DNA of 12,445 nucleotides from DAOTXL01 sp034434895 (lineage in GTDB: Bacteria > Chloroflexota > Anaerolineae > JAAYZQ01): positions 1 to 12,445 of the forward strand of contig DAOTYI010000163.1 in assembly GCA_034434895.1 (NCBI GenBank), written 5' to 3'. Shown here in pieces: positions 5,477 to 11,669 of the stretch. The first letter of the stretch is position 1; every line of letters starts with the position of its first letter. The translations under genes were made by a program, and so were the position numbers. The notes beneath the pieces are model-generated. The model ran no database searches and was not told the origin of the DNA. It saw only the letters and a program-made list of their open reading frames with translations.

Positions 5477-8067
5477 GGTTCCAACAGGCGGGCGATGAGC
5501 GCCTTCTCCTCCTCTTCGGTGTGGACCTGACCATCCAGCCTGGCGTCGCGCACAGCATTGAGCAGCCTGCGGAACAGAGGCGACGGCTTCAGGCCCAGCG
5601 CCTTGAGGTACTCGCCATCCACCACCGGCTGCACGCGGCGCAGTTCATGCTCGTAGCGCCACAGCCGGTCGCGCGCCCGGGCCGAGGGGGTCGCCAGCCA
5701 GCCGATCAACAGGGCCGGAGAGCTGGTGTGGCGCAACAGGTGATCGATCTCATGGTTGGCCAGGTCTGGCCTGTCCAGGTCGGCCTCCATGGCCCGCAGG
5801 TCATGCACCTGGCGGAGCAACATCAGGTCGTTGCGAAAGATCCTGAGCCGGCCGGTCAGCGCCTCCAGATCGGAGGGGGAAAAGGGGTAGGTGAGCAAGG
5901 CCAGGTAGTAGCCGGGCAGGGGGCGGCCACCCTCCTCGGTCGGCACCTCCCACTCACCGGCAGCCAGTGTCCGGCGCAAGCGGTCGAACAGCTCCCAGAT
6001 GTTCTCGGGGCAGGCCAGGCGGGGGTGGAGGCGGGCCAGCACCCCCAGCGCGTCCAGCCGGCAGAGCACCCGTTCCGGCTCCTGTTCGCGCAGGATGAGG
6101 TAGAGTTCGTGGCGGATCCGCTCGCCGGTGACGCGGGAGAGCATGGGCAGGGCGTTGTCAATCAACTCCGCCGTGCGCGGTTCGATGACAAAGCCCAGGC
6201 GTTGCTCAAAGCGGGCCGCACGCATGATCCGCGTCGGGTCCTCGATGAAGCTCAGGCTGTGCAACACCCGGATCAGCCCCTCCTTCAGGTCCCGCTCGCC
6301 GCCGTAAAAGTCGAGCAGCCGGCCATAGTGCCCCGAATCCAGGCGGATAGCCAGGGTGTTGATGGTAAAATCGCGGCGGTGGAGGTCGGCCTTGATGGAA
6401 CTGCTCTCCACCTCCGGCAGGGCGGCTGAGGAGGGGTAGAACTCTAACCGGGCGGTCGCAAAATCCAGGGCCGGGACCCCGAACTCGGCTTCGCGGCCCT
6501 CCAGAATGACTTTGGCCGTGCCGAAGCGGCGATGGCTGCGGGTGCGGGCCCCGATCTGCTGGGCCAGCCGCCGGGCCAGCCGAATGGCATCCCCTTCCAC
6601 CACCAGGTCCATGTCCAGCGTCGGCTCCCCCAGCAACAGGTCGCGGACAAAGCCGCCGACGACATACAGCGGATAGCCAAGCTCCTGAGCCAGGTTGCTG
6701 GCCTGCTTCAACAGCTCCAGCAAGGGACCGGGCAGGGCGGCCTCGATCTTGTGGGCGATCTCGCGCTGGCGGGGCAGTTGATGGGGCGGGGTGGCCCACT
6801 GCTTGATCAGGTCGGTGCGGGTCACCACGCCGACAATCTCCCCACCGTCCACCACCGGCACCTGCCCTATGCCGAACTGGGTCATCACCTGTTGCAACCG
6901 CTCCACCGAGTCGGTGGGGGCGACCTGGATGTCGCCCTTGATCATGTAATGGCTCACCGGCTGGTTGTCCAGATGGAGGCGCACTGCCCGGTCAATCTCG
7001 CGGCGGGTGAGGAGGCCCACGATCCGCCCTCCGCCGTCAACAACCGGAAACCCCTCAAAGCCATACCTGAGCATCGCCTCGGCGGCTTCATGCACGGTGG
7101 TGTCGGGCGACAGGGTGTGAACGCCGTGGGACATGAGCTGGGCCACGGTCTGGGCGGGGTGGATGTGCTGCTCCAGCAGCTCAAGCAACCTGTGGCGAAT
7201 GGTCGGCAGGTCGGCATCGCGGATGAGGGCCGCCGCTGCCCGCGTGTGTCCTCCCCCGCCTAAATGGTGGGCAATGTGGCCGACATCCACCTCATCGGCC
7301 GTGGCCCGGGCTACCAGTTGCCGGTGCTCCCCCAGGTCCACCACCAGGAACAGACCCGCCGGATCGTACAGGTCGCGGATCTTGTGGGCCAGGGTTGAGA
7401 TCTCTTCCACATACCCTTCCGCCGTGGCGGTGGCGATCACAACGGTGTGGCCGGCAAAGTCAAACACCTCGGCGCTGTCCAACAGGGCATTGTACAGAGC
7501 CAGTTGCTGTTCGGTGAGGGGATGGTGCAAATAGTCGCTGATCACCGCCAGGTTGGCCCCTTGCTCGACCAGCCAGGTGACACAGCGCAGGTCACGGAGG
7601 GTGGTGGTGGGATAGGCCAGAGAGCCGGTGTCCTCGTAAATGCCCAGGGCCAGCAATGTCGCTTCCACCGGGCTGAGGGGCACTCCGGCGGCGATAAGCC
7701 GTTCCACCAACAGCGTGGTGGTCGCGCCTACCTCTTCGCCGGAGTAGGTCCAGGTGGGTGGCAGGTCGCGGCCGAGGGGGTGGTGATCGATGATCTGGAC
7801 GATGGTTTCATCGCTCATCCCCTTGGGAGTGACCAGGGTCTGCGTGTCCACCAGGATGATGCGCTCCACTTCTGCCCGCCGGGGCAGCTCTTCGTAGTGC
7901 GTGAAGGGCAGTTCATCCCAATAGAGGGTCAGGAAATCGCGGAGATTGCGGTTGAGGCGGCGGGGCAACACCGGCCTGGCCTGCGGGTAGAGCTTCCAGG
8001 CCGCCAGTTGTGAGGCCAGGCCGTCAAAGTCGGTATTTTCGTGGGTGAGGATCAAGTGCAACCCCAT
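5473..8067 (-). CDS. DHH phosphoesterase-CBS pair-tRNA nucleotidyltransferase fusion
   Basis: This 864-aa protein joins three parts. The N-terminal DHH phosphoesterase has THENTDFDG (8-16), D74, the DHH triad at 94-96, EDTG (145-148) and a DHHA1-type GGGGH at 270-274. A CBS pair follows at about 305-363 and 370-424, likely binding an adenine nucleotide. The C-terminal class II nucleotidyltransferase/poly(A) polymerase domain has VVGGFVRDLLLG (469-480), catalytic D485/D487 (DMDLVVEG), RRDFTINTLA (564-573) and DPTRIMRAARFEQRLGF (610-626), with an all-helical tail to 864. All catalytic motifs are intact. The C-terminal part adds CCA, CC, A or poly(A) to RNA 3' ends; which one cannot be read from sequence. 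The DHH domain may act as a nuclease or phosphatase. Such fusions are known in several deep-branching bacterial groups. GAGAGGGG directly precedes the ATG. It overlaps the next gene by ATGA. Confidence 0.93.
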   Translation of the reverse strand: MGLHLILTHENTDFDGLASQLAAWKLYPQARPVLPRRLNRNLRDFLTLYWDELPFTHYEELPRRAEVERIILVDTQTLVTPKGMSDETIVQIIDHHPLGRDLPPTWTYSGEEVGATTTLLVERLIAAGVPLSPVEATLLALGIYEDTGSLAYPTTTLRDLRCVTWLVEQGANLAVISDYLHHPLTEQQLALYNALLDSAEVFDFAGHTVVIATATAEGYVEEISTLAHKIRDLYDPAGLFLVVDLGEHRQLVARATADEVDVGHIAHHLGGGGHTRAAAALIRDADLPTIRHRLLELLEQHIHPAQTVAQLMSHGVHTLSPDTTVHEAAEAMLRYGFEGFPVVDGGGRIVGLLTRREIDRAVRLHLDNQPVSHYMIKGDIQVAPTDSVERLQQVMTQFGIGQVPVVDGGEIVGVVTRTDLIKQWATPPHQLPRQREIAHKIEAALPGPLLELLKQASNLAQELGYPLYVVGGFVRDLLLGEPTLDMDLVVEGDAIRLARRLAQQIGARTRSHRRFGTAKVILEGREAEFGVPALDFATARLEFYPSSAALPEVESSSIKADLHRRDFTINTLAIRLDSGHYGRLLDFYGGERDLKEGLIRVLHSLSFIEDPTRIMRAARFEQRLGFVIEPRTAELIDNALPMLSRVTGERIRHELYLILREQEPERVLCRLDALGVLARLHPRLACPENIWELFDRLRRTLAAGEWEVPTEEGGRPLPGYYLALLTYPFSPSDLEALTGRLRIFRNDLMLLRQVHDLRAMEADLDRPDLANHEIDHLLRHTSSPALLIGWLATPSARARDRLWRYEHELRRVQPVVDGEYLKALGLKPSPLFRRLLNAVRDARLDGQVHTEEEEKALIARLLEP

Positions 8068-8075
8068 CCCCTCTC

Positions 8076-8102
8076 ACCGCAGAGCACGCAGAGAACATAG
8101 AG
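8076..8102. repeat. 9-nt periodic CGCAGAG tract
   Basis: Three consecutive 9-nt units, ACCGCAGAG, CACGCAGAG and AACATAGAG, lie just upstream of the DHH-CBS-nucleotidyltransferase start and inside the 63-bp gap that follows the small membrane protein gene. The pattern recalls degenerate intergenic repeats seen in many bacterial genomes. Being within 10 nt of the start codon, it forms part of that gene's translation-initiation region. Confidence 0.6.
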
Positions 8103-8130
8103 GAATCGTAAAAACCTGTCACTCGTCCCT

Positions 8131-8466
8131 TTATTCCTGGTCCGATTCGTATCTTTCTTCCGCATACTCCTCACCCCCCTGCCCCAGGCCGCTGACCATC
8201 ACCACCACTCCCAACACTACGATCAGCAGGGCGAGGGCTGCGACACAGCAGATCGGTCCTTCGGCCAGGAGCATATACAGGGCTCTGTTTCCCTCTACGA
8301 CGGTGTTGATCCAGTCGCCCCACAACCACCTGGGGGCCGTCGGCACCTGAAAGATCGCATTCACGATCGAATAGATACTGCTGGCCAGATAGGGAAGCAG
8401 GCAACAGCCCAATGCCACTCCCAGTGTGGCGATGATACACCCCAGGCCACAGCCTCGTCGCTCCAT
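8131..8466 (-). CDS. Small cysteine-containing two-helix membrane protein, function unknown
   Basis: I do not recognise a family for this 111-aa protein. A first hydrophobic segment spans about residues 8-36 and a second about residues 70-93. Six cysteines sit at or near the helix ends: C6, C10, C21, C22, C73 and C74, including two CC pairs. The tail is acidic (EEYAEERYESDQE, 99-111). The gene is probably real because AAGGAG precedes the ATG at normal distance and a near-consensus promoter sits about 60-90 bp upstream. It precedes the DHH-CBS-nucleotidyltransferase gene by 63 bp with no clear terminator, so read-through is likely. Possible roles (redox, metal binding, membrane scaffold) are guesses. 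Confidence 0.72.
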   Translation of the reverse strand: MERRGCGLGCIIATLGVALGCCLLPYLASSIYSIVNAIFQVPTAPRWLWGDWINTVVEGNRALYMLLAEGPICCVAALALLIVVLGVVVMVSGLGQGGEEYAEERYESDQE

Positions 8467-8526
8467 ACTTGGACTCCTTCACGAAAAAGTCGCAAATCCT
8501 GACTATGAGCAGGTCAACTTGATCAT

Positions 8527-8554
8527 AGTATACCCCAGGAGGAGAAGTTGTCAA
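8527..8554 (-). promoter_or_regulatory. Sigma70-type promoter for the small membrane protein
   Basis: On the minus strand a perfect -35 box, TTGACA (8549-8554), is followed after 16 bp by TATACT (8527-8532), which matches the -10 consensus at five of six bases. Transcription would start near 8520, giving a leader of about 54 nt with an AAGGAG ribosome-binding site before the ATG at 8466. It may also drive the DHH-CBS-nucleotidyltransferase and nucleotide-kinase-like genes downstream. Confidence 0.7.
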
Positions 8555-8639
8555 AATCACCTCGTTGTGGAGGGGGGCATAACCGGTTGACACTTTCCTC
8601 TCTCATCCCCCTTATCAGGCAAGGAGCAAAGGGGGAAAA

Positions 8640-8668
8640 GCAGGGGCACGGCGGCGCCGTGCCCCTGC
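8640..8668. repeat. 13-bp GC-rich hairpin with GGC loop (copy B), possible terminator
   Basis: GCAGGGGCACGGC at 8640-8652 pairs perfectly with GCCGTGCCCCTGC at 8656-8668 around GGC. It lies 36 bp beyond the stop of the acyltransferase gene. On the minus strand it is followed by a short TTTT and then CCCCCTTT, so it could be a weak intrinsic terminator for that gene. Compared with the hairpin at 4852-4876, the outer GGGGCA/TGCCCC pairs and the loop are identical. Two inner pairs differ by changes on both arms. Confidence 0.75.
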
Positions 8669-8694
8669 GGATGGGCGCAGATTTGTCTCTGGCG

Positions 8695-8733
8695 AATCCG
8701 TGTTCACCCGTGAAATCGGTGTCTTCCGTGTCC
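8695..8733. repeat. 9-10-nt periodic CCGTG tract overlapping the acyltransferase 3' end
   Basis: CCGTG-like cores recur at spacings of 10, 9 and 9 nt (one is degenerate, CGGTG). The tract runs across the stop codon of the acyltransferase gene and encodes its last nine residues. It belongs to the same kind of periodic intergenic sequence as those at 8076-8102 and 9572-9639. Confidence 0.6.
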
Positions 8734-9453
8734 TGTTCCGGTCCCGTAGAACTCGATCAGGTCGGGTCGCCTGTCCACCACATCGGCATACACCCCCCGA
8801 TATTCGGGCGGGAGCATGGCCGCCAGACGATACATGATCTCCTCGGTGAAGGCATGAATATGGGCTGCCCTGACTCTGCCCTCGACCGGAGGGGGTTCAA
8901 AAGGTGGACCGAACACGACCCGGATCCTGGCCCGGCGGAACCGCCGCAGGGCAGAGAAGAGTTGCTTCTGCCCTGTGGCAACCACCGGCACCAGTTTGGC
9001 GCCGGTCTGGTAAGCCATGTATGCCGCACCACTCCGCCCTTGCTGCATGGCGCCGGTCTTGCTGCGGGTACCTTCAGGCGCCAGACCCAGCACTCCCCCC
9101 CCCCGGAGCACGGCCAGCGCCTGGCGTAGCGCCTTCCGGTCCACCTCACCCCGTCGAACAAAAATGGCGTCCAGGGAGCGAAACAGGGGGCCAAGAAGCC
9201 AGTTCTTCTCCCACTTTTCAGCGGCAAACACATAGGCCCGATAGGGAAATGCGGCCATCACCACCGGCGGGTCAAGCCAATGCAAATGGTTCGTGACCAG
9301 AAGGTAAGGTCCTTGCTGCGGGATATGCTCCAGGCCCTCGATCTCCAGATGGGAGAGGAGGCGCAGCAAGAAGCGGATGATCCCCCGGCTCACCCGGTAC
9401 CAGCCCCTGAGCCGGAGTGAATAGGTCCTGACTTGCTGTTTCTCTACATCCAT
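8704..9453 (-). CDS. PlsC-type 1-acyl-sn-glycerol-3-phosphate acyltransferase family protein
   Basis: This 249-aa protein is a member of the LPLAT/PlsC acyltransferase family, which moves a fatty acyl chain onto lysophosphatidic acid or related acceptors at the inner membrane face. Block I is TNHLHWLDPP with catalytic H56 and D61 (HX4D). Block II is FVRRGEVDR (98-106), contacting the glycerol phosphate. Block III is APEGTRSKTG (125-134). Block IV is KLVPV (153-157). The length is normal for PlsC. The acceptor is not certain, since lipid A, ornithine-lipid or hopanoid acyltransferases share these blocks. The last residues, GHGRHRFHG, come from a periodic repeat rather than conserved protein sequence, so the native C-terminus was probably shorter. 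The start at 9453 has only a weak Shine-Dalgarno (GGAT). Confidence 0.92.
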   Translation of the reverse strand: MDVEKQQVRTYSLRLRGWYRVSRGIIRFLLRLLSHLEIEGLEHIPQQGPYLLVTNHLHWLDPPVVMAAFPYRAYVFAAEKWEKNWLLGPLFRSLDAIFVRRGEVDRKALRQALAVLRGGGVLGLAPEGTRSKTGAMQQGRSGAAYMAYQTGAKLVPVVATGQKQLFSALRRFRRARIRVVFGPPFEPPPVEGRVRAAHIHAFTEEIMYRLAAMLPPEYRGVYADVVDRRPDLIEFYGTGTGHGRHRFHG

Positions 9454-9550
9454 CGCTGATCCAAACCCTCACCGGAATTGCCTGCCCTGAAGGCTCGCGG
9501 CGGGCCTGTGACCTGTCGAACGCCGGTCACAGACCGGCTCTGACAAACTC

Positions 9551-9665
9551 CCCTGAGAGCTTGTCTGAAAACCACCAAGGCACAAAGGGCACCATGCGGC
9601 TTTTATTCGTTTCCTTCGTGTTCCTTTGTGTCTTTGTGGTAAGCTTTTCAGACTGGCTCTGAGGG
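9551..9665. repeat. 115-bp inverted-repeat element (MITE-like or SRP-free hairpin)
   Basis: The two halves are long imperfect complements. At the ends, CCCTGAGAGC (9551-9560) pairs with GGCTCTGAGGG-type sequence (9656-9665) with one mismatch. GTCTGAAAA (9563-9571) pairs perfectly with TTTTCAGAC (9645-9653). CCACCAAGGCACAAAGG (9572-9588) pairs with CCTTTGTGTCTTTGTGG (9623-9639) with two mismatches. The right half carries an extra TAAGC. The loop is 9589-9622. A 14-bp sequence CAGACCGGCTCTGA (9530-9543) recurs as CAGACTGGCTCTGA (9649-9662). The whole 229-bp gap 9454-9682 holds no gene. A further hairpin is TGTGACC/GGTCACA at 9507-9531. Confidence 0.7.
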
Positions 9666-9682
9666 AGGGTGAGCCGCATCAC

Positions 9683-10744
9683 TCACGGCCTGGCCGTTGG
9701 GGTGGGCGTTGTCGTCTCGGTCGGCACCTGGTAGCCGATCCACCAGCCCTGCACCTGGACATCATGGCGGGCTACCGGTCCCAGCGGTGTCAGCGTCACG
9801 TCAAAAGGGGCCATCGCCCCGGCCAGGAACATCTCGGCGGCAATGCCCACCGTCCGTGCCCCCACCACATGGCCCTGGTCGTCGTACAGAGTGACGACCA
9901 CCGCCACCCGTTCGGCGTCGGCCTGCCCGCTGTTCCGCACCTGGCCTCGCACCTGATAGACGCCGGTCTCTGACCAGCCGCCCCACTCCTCGCTCACCTC
10001 CAGGTCTGGGTAGCGAGGCCCCAGGTGAGTGCTGGGCACGCCGCTGAGCAGGCGCGTCTGATACTGGGCAAAGCTGGCCGGCGGTGCGGCAAACAGGATG
10101 GCAAAGGGGCTCCGCCCACCGGCGGCGACGATGTCCAGTTGGGTATAGGCTGCACCAGAGGCCAGCAGTCGCCCCTGTTCGTCGTGCAGCGAGACCTGAA
10201 CCTGGACCTCCTCCGCCGGCCGGCCGGAGCGGTTGACCACCTCCCCCAGGCACCACAGGCTGTCGGCCGGTGTGCGGTAGAAAGCCAGCCCCTGGATATG
10301 GAGTGTCACGGGGGTTGGCGTAGGCACAGGGGTCGGCTCTCCCTCGCCTGGCTGCAGCGGGATGATGATCTCCTGGCCGATCTGAAGCCGCCGGGGATCG
10401 GTGATGCCGTTGACCTCCTGCACATCCTGGACACTCACGCCGAACTGGCGGGCAACGGCCAATAGCGTATCTCCCTTTTTGATGACATAGATGATGGGGG
10501 TCGGGGTCATGGTAGGCGTAGGGGTGTTGGACGGAGTGGCCGGCACAGGGGTAAAGGTAGCCCGCCGGGTAGCGGTCGGCCGGGGCGTGCTGCCCGGTGT
10601 GGCGGTGAGGATGGCGGCCGCCGTTGGAGTCGGCGGCTCCAGGATGCGACCACAGCCGGCCAACATCCCGGCAGCCAACCCGGCCACCAGGATGAACCGG
10701 ATCGGCATGATGCCCGTGCCCCAGGCTCCCCTTTGTCTTAACAA
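9683..10744 (-). CDS. LysM-domain lipoprotein with Thr-Pro linkers and two FxLYD-like domains
   Basis: The 353-aa product looks like an exported lipoprotein. A basic start, a hydrophobic segment (about 17-29) and the lipobox LAGC with C31 form a type II signal peptide. A Thr-Pro-rich linker follows (38-83). A LysM domain, which binds peptidoglycan-type glycans, covers about 84-130 (YVIKKGDTLLAVARQFGVS). A second Thr-Pro linker covers 136-146. Two similar beta-rich FxLYD-like units at about 160-235 and 255-335 share a pattern of G-V-N/S-G followed by V-LYD/HD-x-G. The tail is again Thr-Pro rich. The start used is TTG at 10744, preceded by GAGGGAG at proper distance. An ATG at 10708 would give a shorter and more classic signal peptide (Cys at 19) but lacks a Shine-Dalgarno. 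Likely role: cell-envelope binding; no ligand or enzyme activity is visible. Confidence 0.85.
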   Translation of the reverse strand: MLRQRGAWGTGIMPIRFILVAGLAAGMLAGCGRILEPPTPTAAAILTATPGSTPRPTATRRATFTPVPATPSNTPTPTMTPTPIIYVIKKGDTLLAVARQFGVSVQDVQEVNGITDPRRLQIGQEIIIPLQPGEGEPTPVPTPTPVTLHIQGLAFYRTPADSLWCLGEVVNRSGRPAEEVQVQVSLHDEQGRLLASGAAYTQLDIVAAGGRSPFAILFAAPPASFAQYQTRLLSGVPSTHLGPRYPDLEVSEEWGGWSETGVYQVRGQVRNSGQADAERVAVVVTLYDDQGHVVGARTVGIAAEMFLAGAMAPFDVTLTPLGPVARHDVQVQGWWIGYQVPTETTTPTPTARP

Positions 10745-10780
10745 TCTTCTCCCTCAGGTTTCCCTTTGACAGCGGGCCAC

Positions 10781-10789
10781 ATTGTAGCA
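10781..10789 (-). promoter_or_regulatory. Candidate extended -10 promoter for the LysM lipoprotein
   Basis: On the minus strand TGCTACAAT forms an extended -10 element (TG-n-TACAAT, five of six matching TATAAT). A start near 10774 would give a leader of about 30 nt ending in the GAGGGAG site before the TTG start. No good -35 box is seen 17 bp upstream, which is tolerable for extended -10 promoters. This supports separate transcription from the regulators upstream. Confidence 0.4.
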
Positions 10790-10880
10790 AAAGAGGGAGG
10801 AAAAGTCCGAACTGTGACCACCCTTACTGAACTCTGGCCGACCTGGTGTATACTACAGATACTCCTTTCTCCTCCTTGTG

Positions 10881-10925
10881 AGAAAGAAGAGCGGGAGTCT
10901 GGCAAGGGGCACCGCTCTTCTTTCT
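10881..10925 (-). terminator. Terminator-like hairpin after the response-regulator pair
   Basis: AGAAAGAAGAGCGG at 10881-10894 pairs perfectly, 14 bp, with CCGCTCTTCTTTCT at 10912-10925 around a 17-nt loop. It begins immediately after the TAA stop of the response regulator. On the minus strand the descending arm is itself U-rich (CUUCUUUCU), though no clean U-run follows. It probably ends the regulator operon before the lipoprotein promoter. Confidence 0.6.
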
Positions 10926-11648
10926 TTATGGGCGCAGCCCAGGCTCAGGCCGAATTGACTCCCCGCCTCTCAATCGGTAGCCAACGCCGAATACCGTCTC
11001 GATCAGGTCCGGCGCCCCGGCCTCATCCAGCTTGCGGCGCAGGTTCTTGATGTGGCTGTCCACCGTCCGTTCCAGCCCTTCGTAGCTGTAACCCAGGCCG
11101 CGCTCGATCAGTTCCAGGCGGGTGAGCGCGTGGCCGGCCTGTTCGGCCAGTGCCCGCAGCAGATTGAATTCGGTCGGGGTCAGGTGCAGCGGCTGCCCTC
11201 TGACCTCTGCCCGGTGGGCGGCCACATCCACGGCCAGCTCGCCGACCTGGATCAGCCGCGAGGGGGTCATGTCTCCCTGAGCACGGCGGAGCACCGCCCG
11301 GACGCGGGCCACCACCTCACGGAGGTTGAACGGCTTGGTGACATAGTCGTCGGCGCCCAATTCCAGGCCGACGATCTTGTCGTTATCTTCGACGCGGGCG
11401 GTCAGCATGATAATCGGCGTGGCGGCCAGCTTCTCATCGCTGCGCACGATGCGGGTCACATCCCAGCCATCCCGATCGGGCAGCATCAGGTCCAGCACCA
11501 CCAGGTCAGGTCGCTCGCGGCGCAGGATGTGCAACGCCGTTTCGCCATCATACGCGGTGAGCACCTGGTAACCGACCTGCTCCAGGTAGGCGCGCAACAG
11601 ACGGACGATCTGCCGGTCGTCATCTACGACCAGAATCCGGTGGGCCAT
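10926..11648 (-). CDS. OmpR/PhoB family response regulator
   Basis: This is a 240-aa two-domain DNA-binding response regulator. The receiver (about 1-120) has a complete phosphorylation site: acidic pair D10/D11, phosphoacceptor D53 (VVLDLMLPDRDGW), T83 (IIMLTA) and K105 (YVTKPF). A winged helix-turn-helix domain of the OmpR type covers about 132-227, with LTPTEFNLLRALAE, the recognition-helix region RTVDSHIKNLRRKL and the wing GVGYRL. It starts 21 bp after the stop of the other regulator and should be co-transcribed with it. GGGGA lies very close to the ATG. The cognate histidine kinase is not in the window, and the signal and targets are unknown. A short tail (GGESIRPEPGLRP) follows the wing. 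A terminator-like hairpin follows directly. Confidence 0.94.
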   Translation of the reverse strand: MAHRILVVDDDRQIVRLLRAYLEQVGYQVLTAYDGETALHILRRERPDLVVLDLMLPDRDGWDVTRIVRSDEKLAATPIIMLTARVEDNDKIVGLELGADDYVTKPFNLREVVARVRAVLRRAQGDMTPSRLIQVGELAVDVAAHRAEVRGQPLHLTPTEFNLLRALAEQAGHALTRLELIERGLGYSYEGLERTVDSHIKNLRRKLDEAGAPDLIETVFGVGYRLRGGESIRPEPGLRP

Positions 11649-11669
11649 TCCCCTTTTCGTGGTCCCCTT

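Noticed and set aside
5452..6429. A 325-codon plus-strand frame opposite the nucleotidyltransferase domain
   Set aside because: It is rich in Gln, His, Ala and Gly with no motif, typical of an antisense shadow, and the minus-strand gene has intact catalytic motifs.
8586..8625. Plus-strand promoter TTGACA at about 8586
   Set aside because: No acceptable -10 box lies at 16-18 bp, and no plus-strand gene follows.
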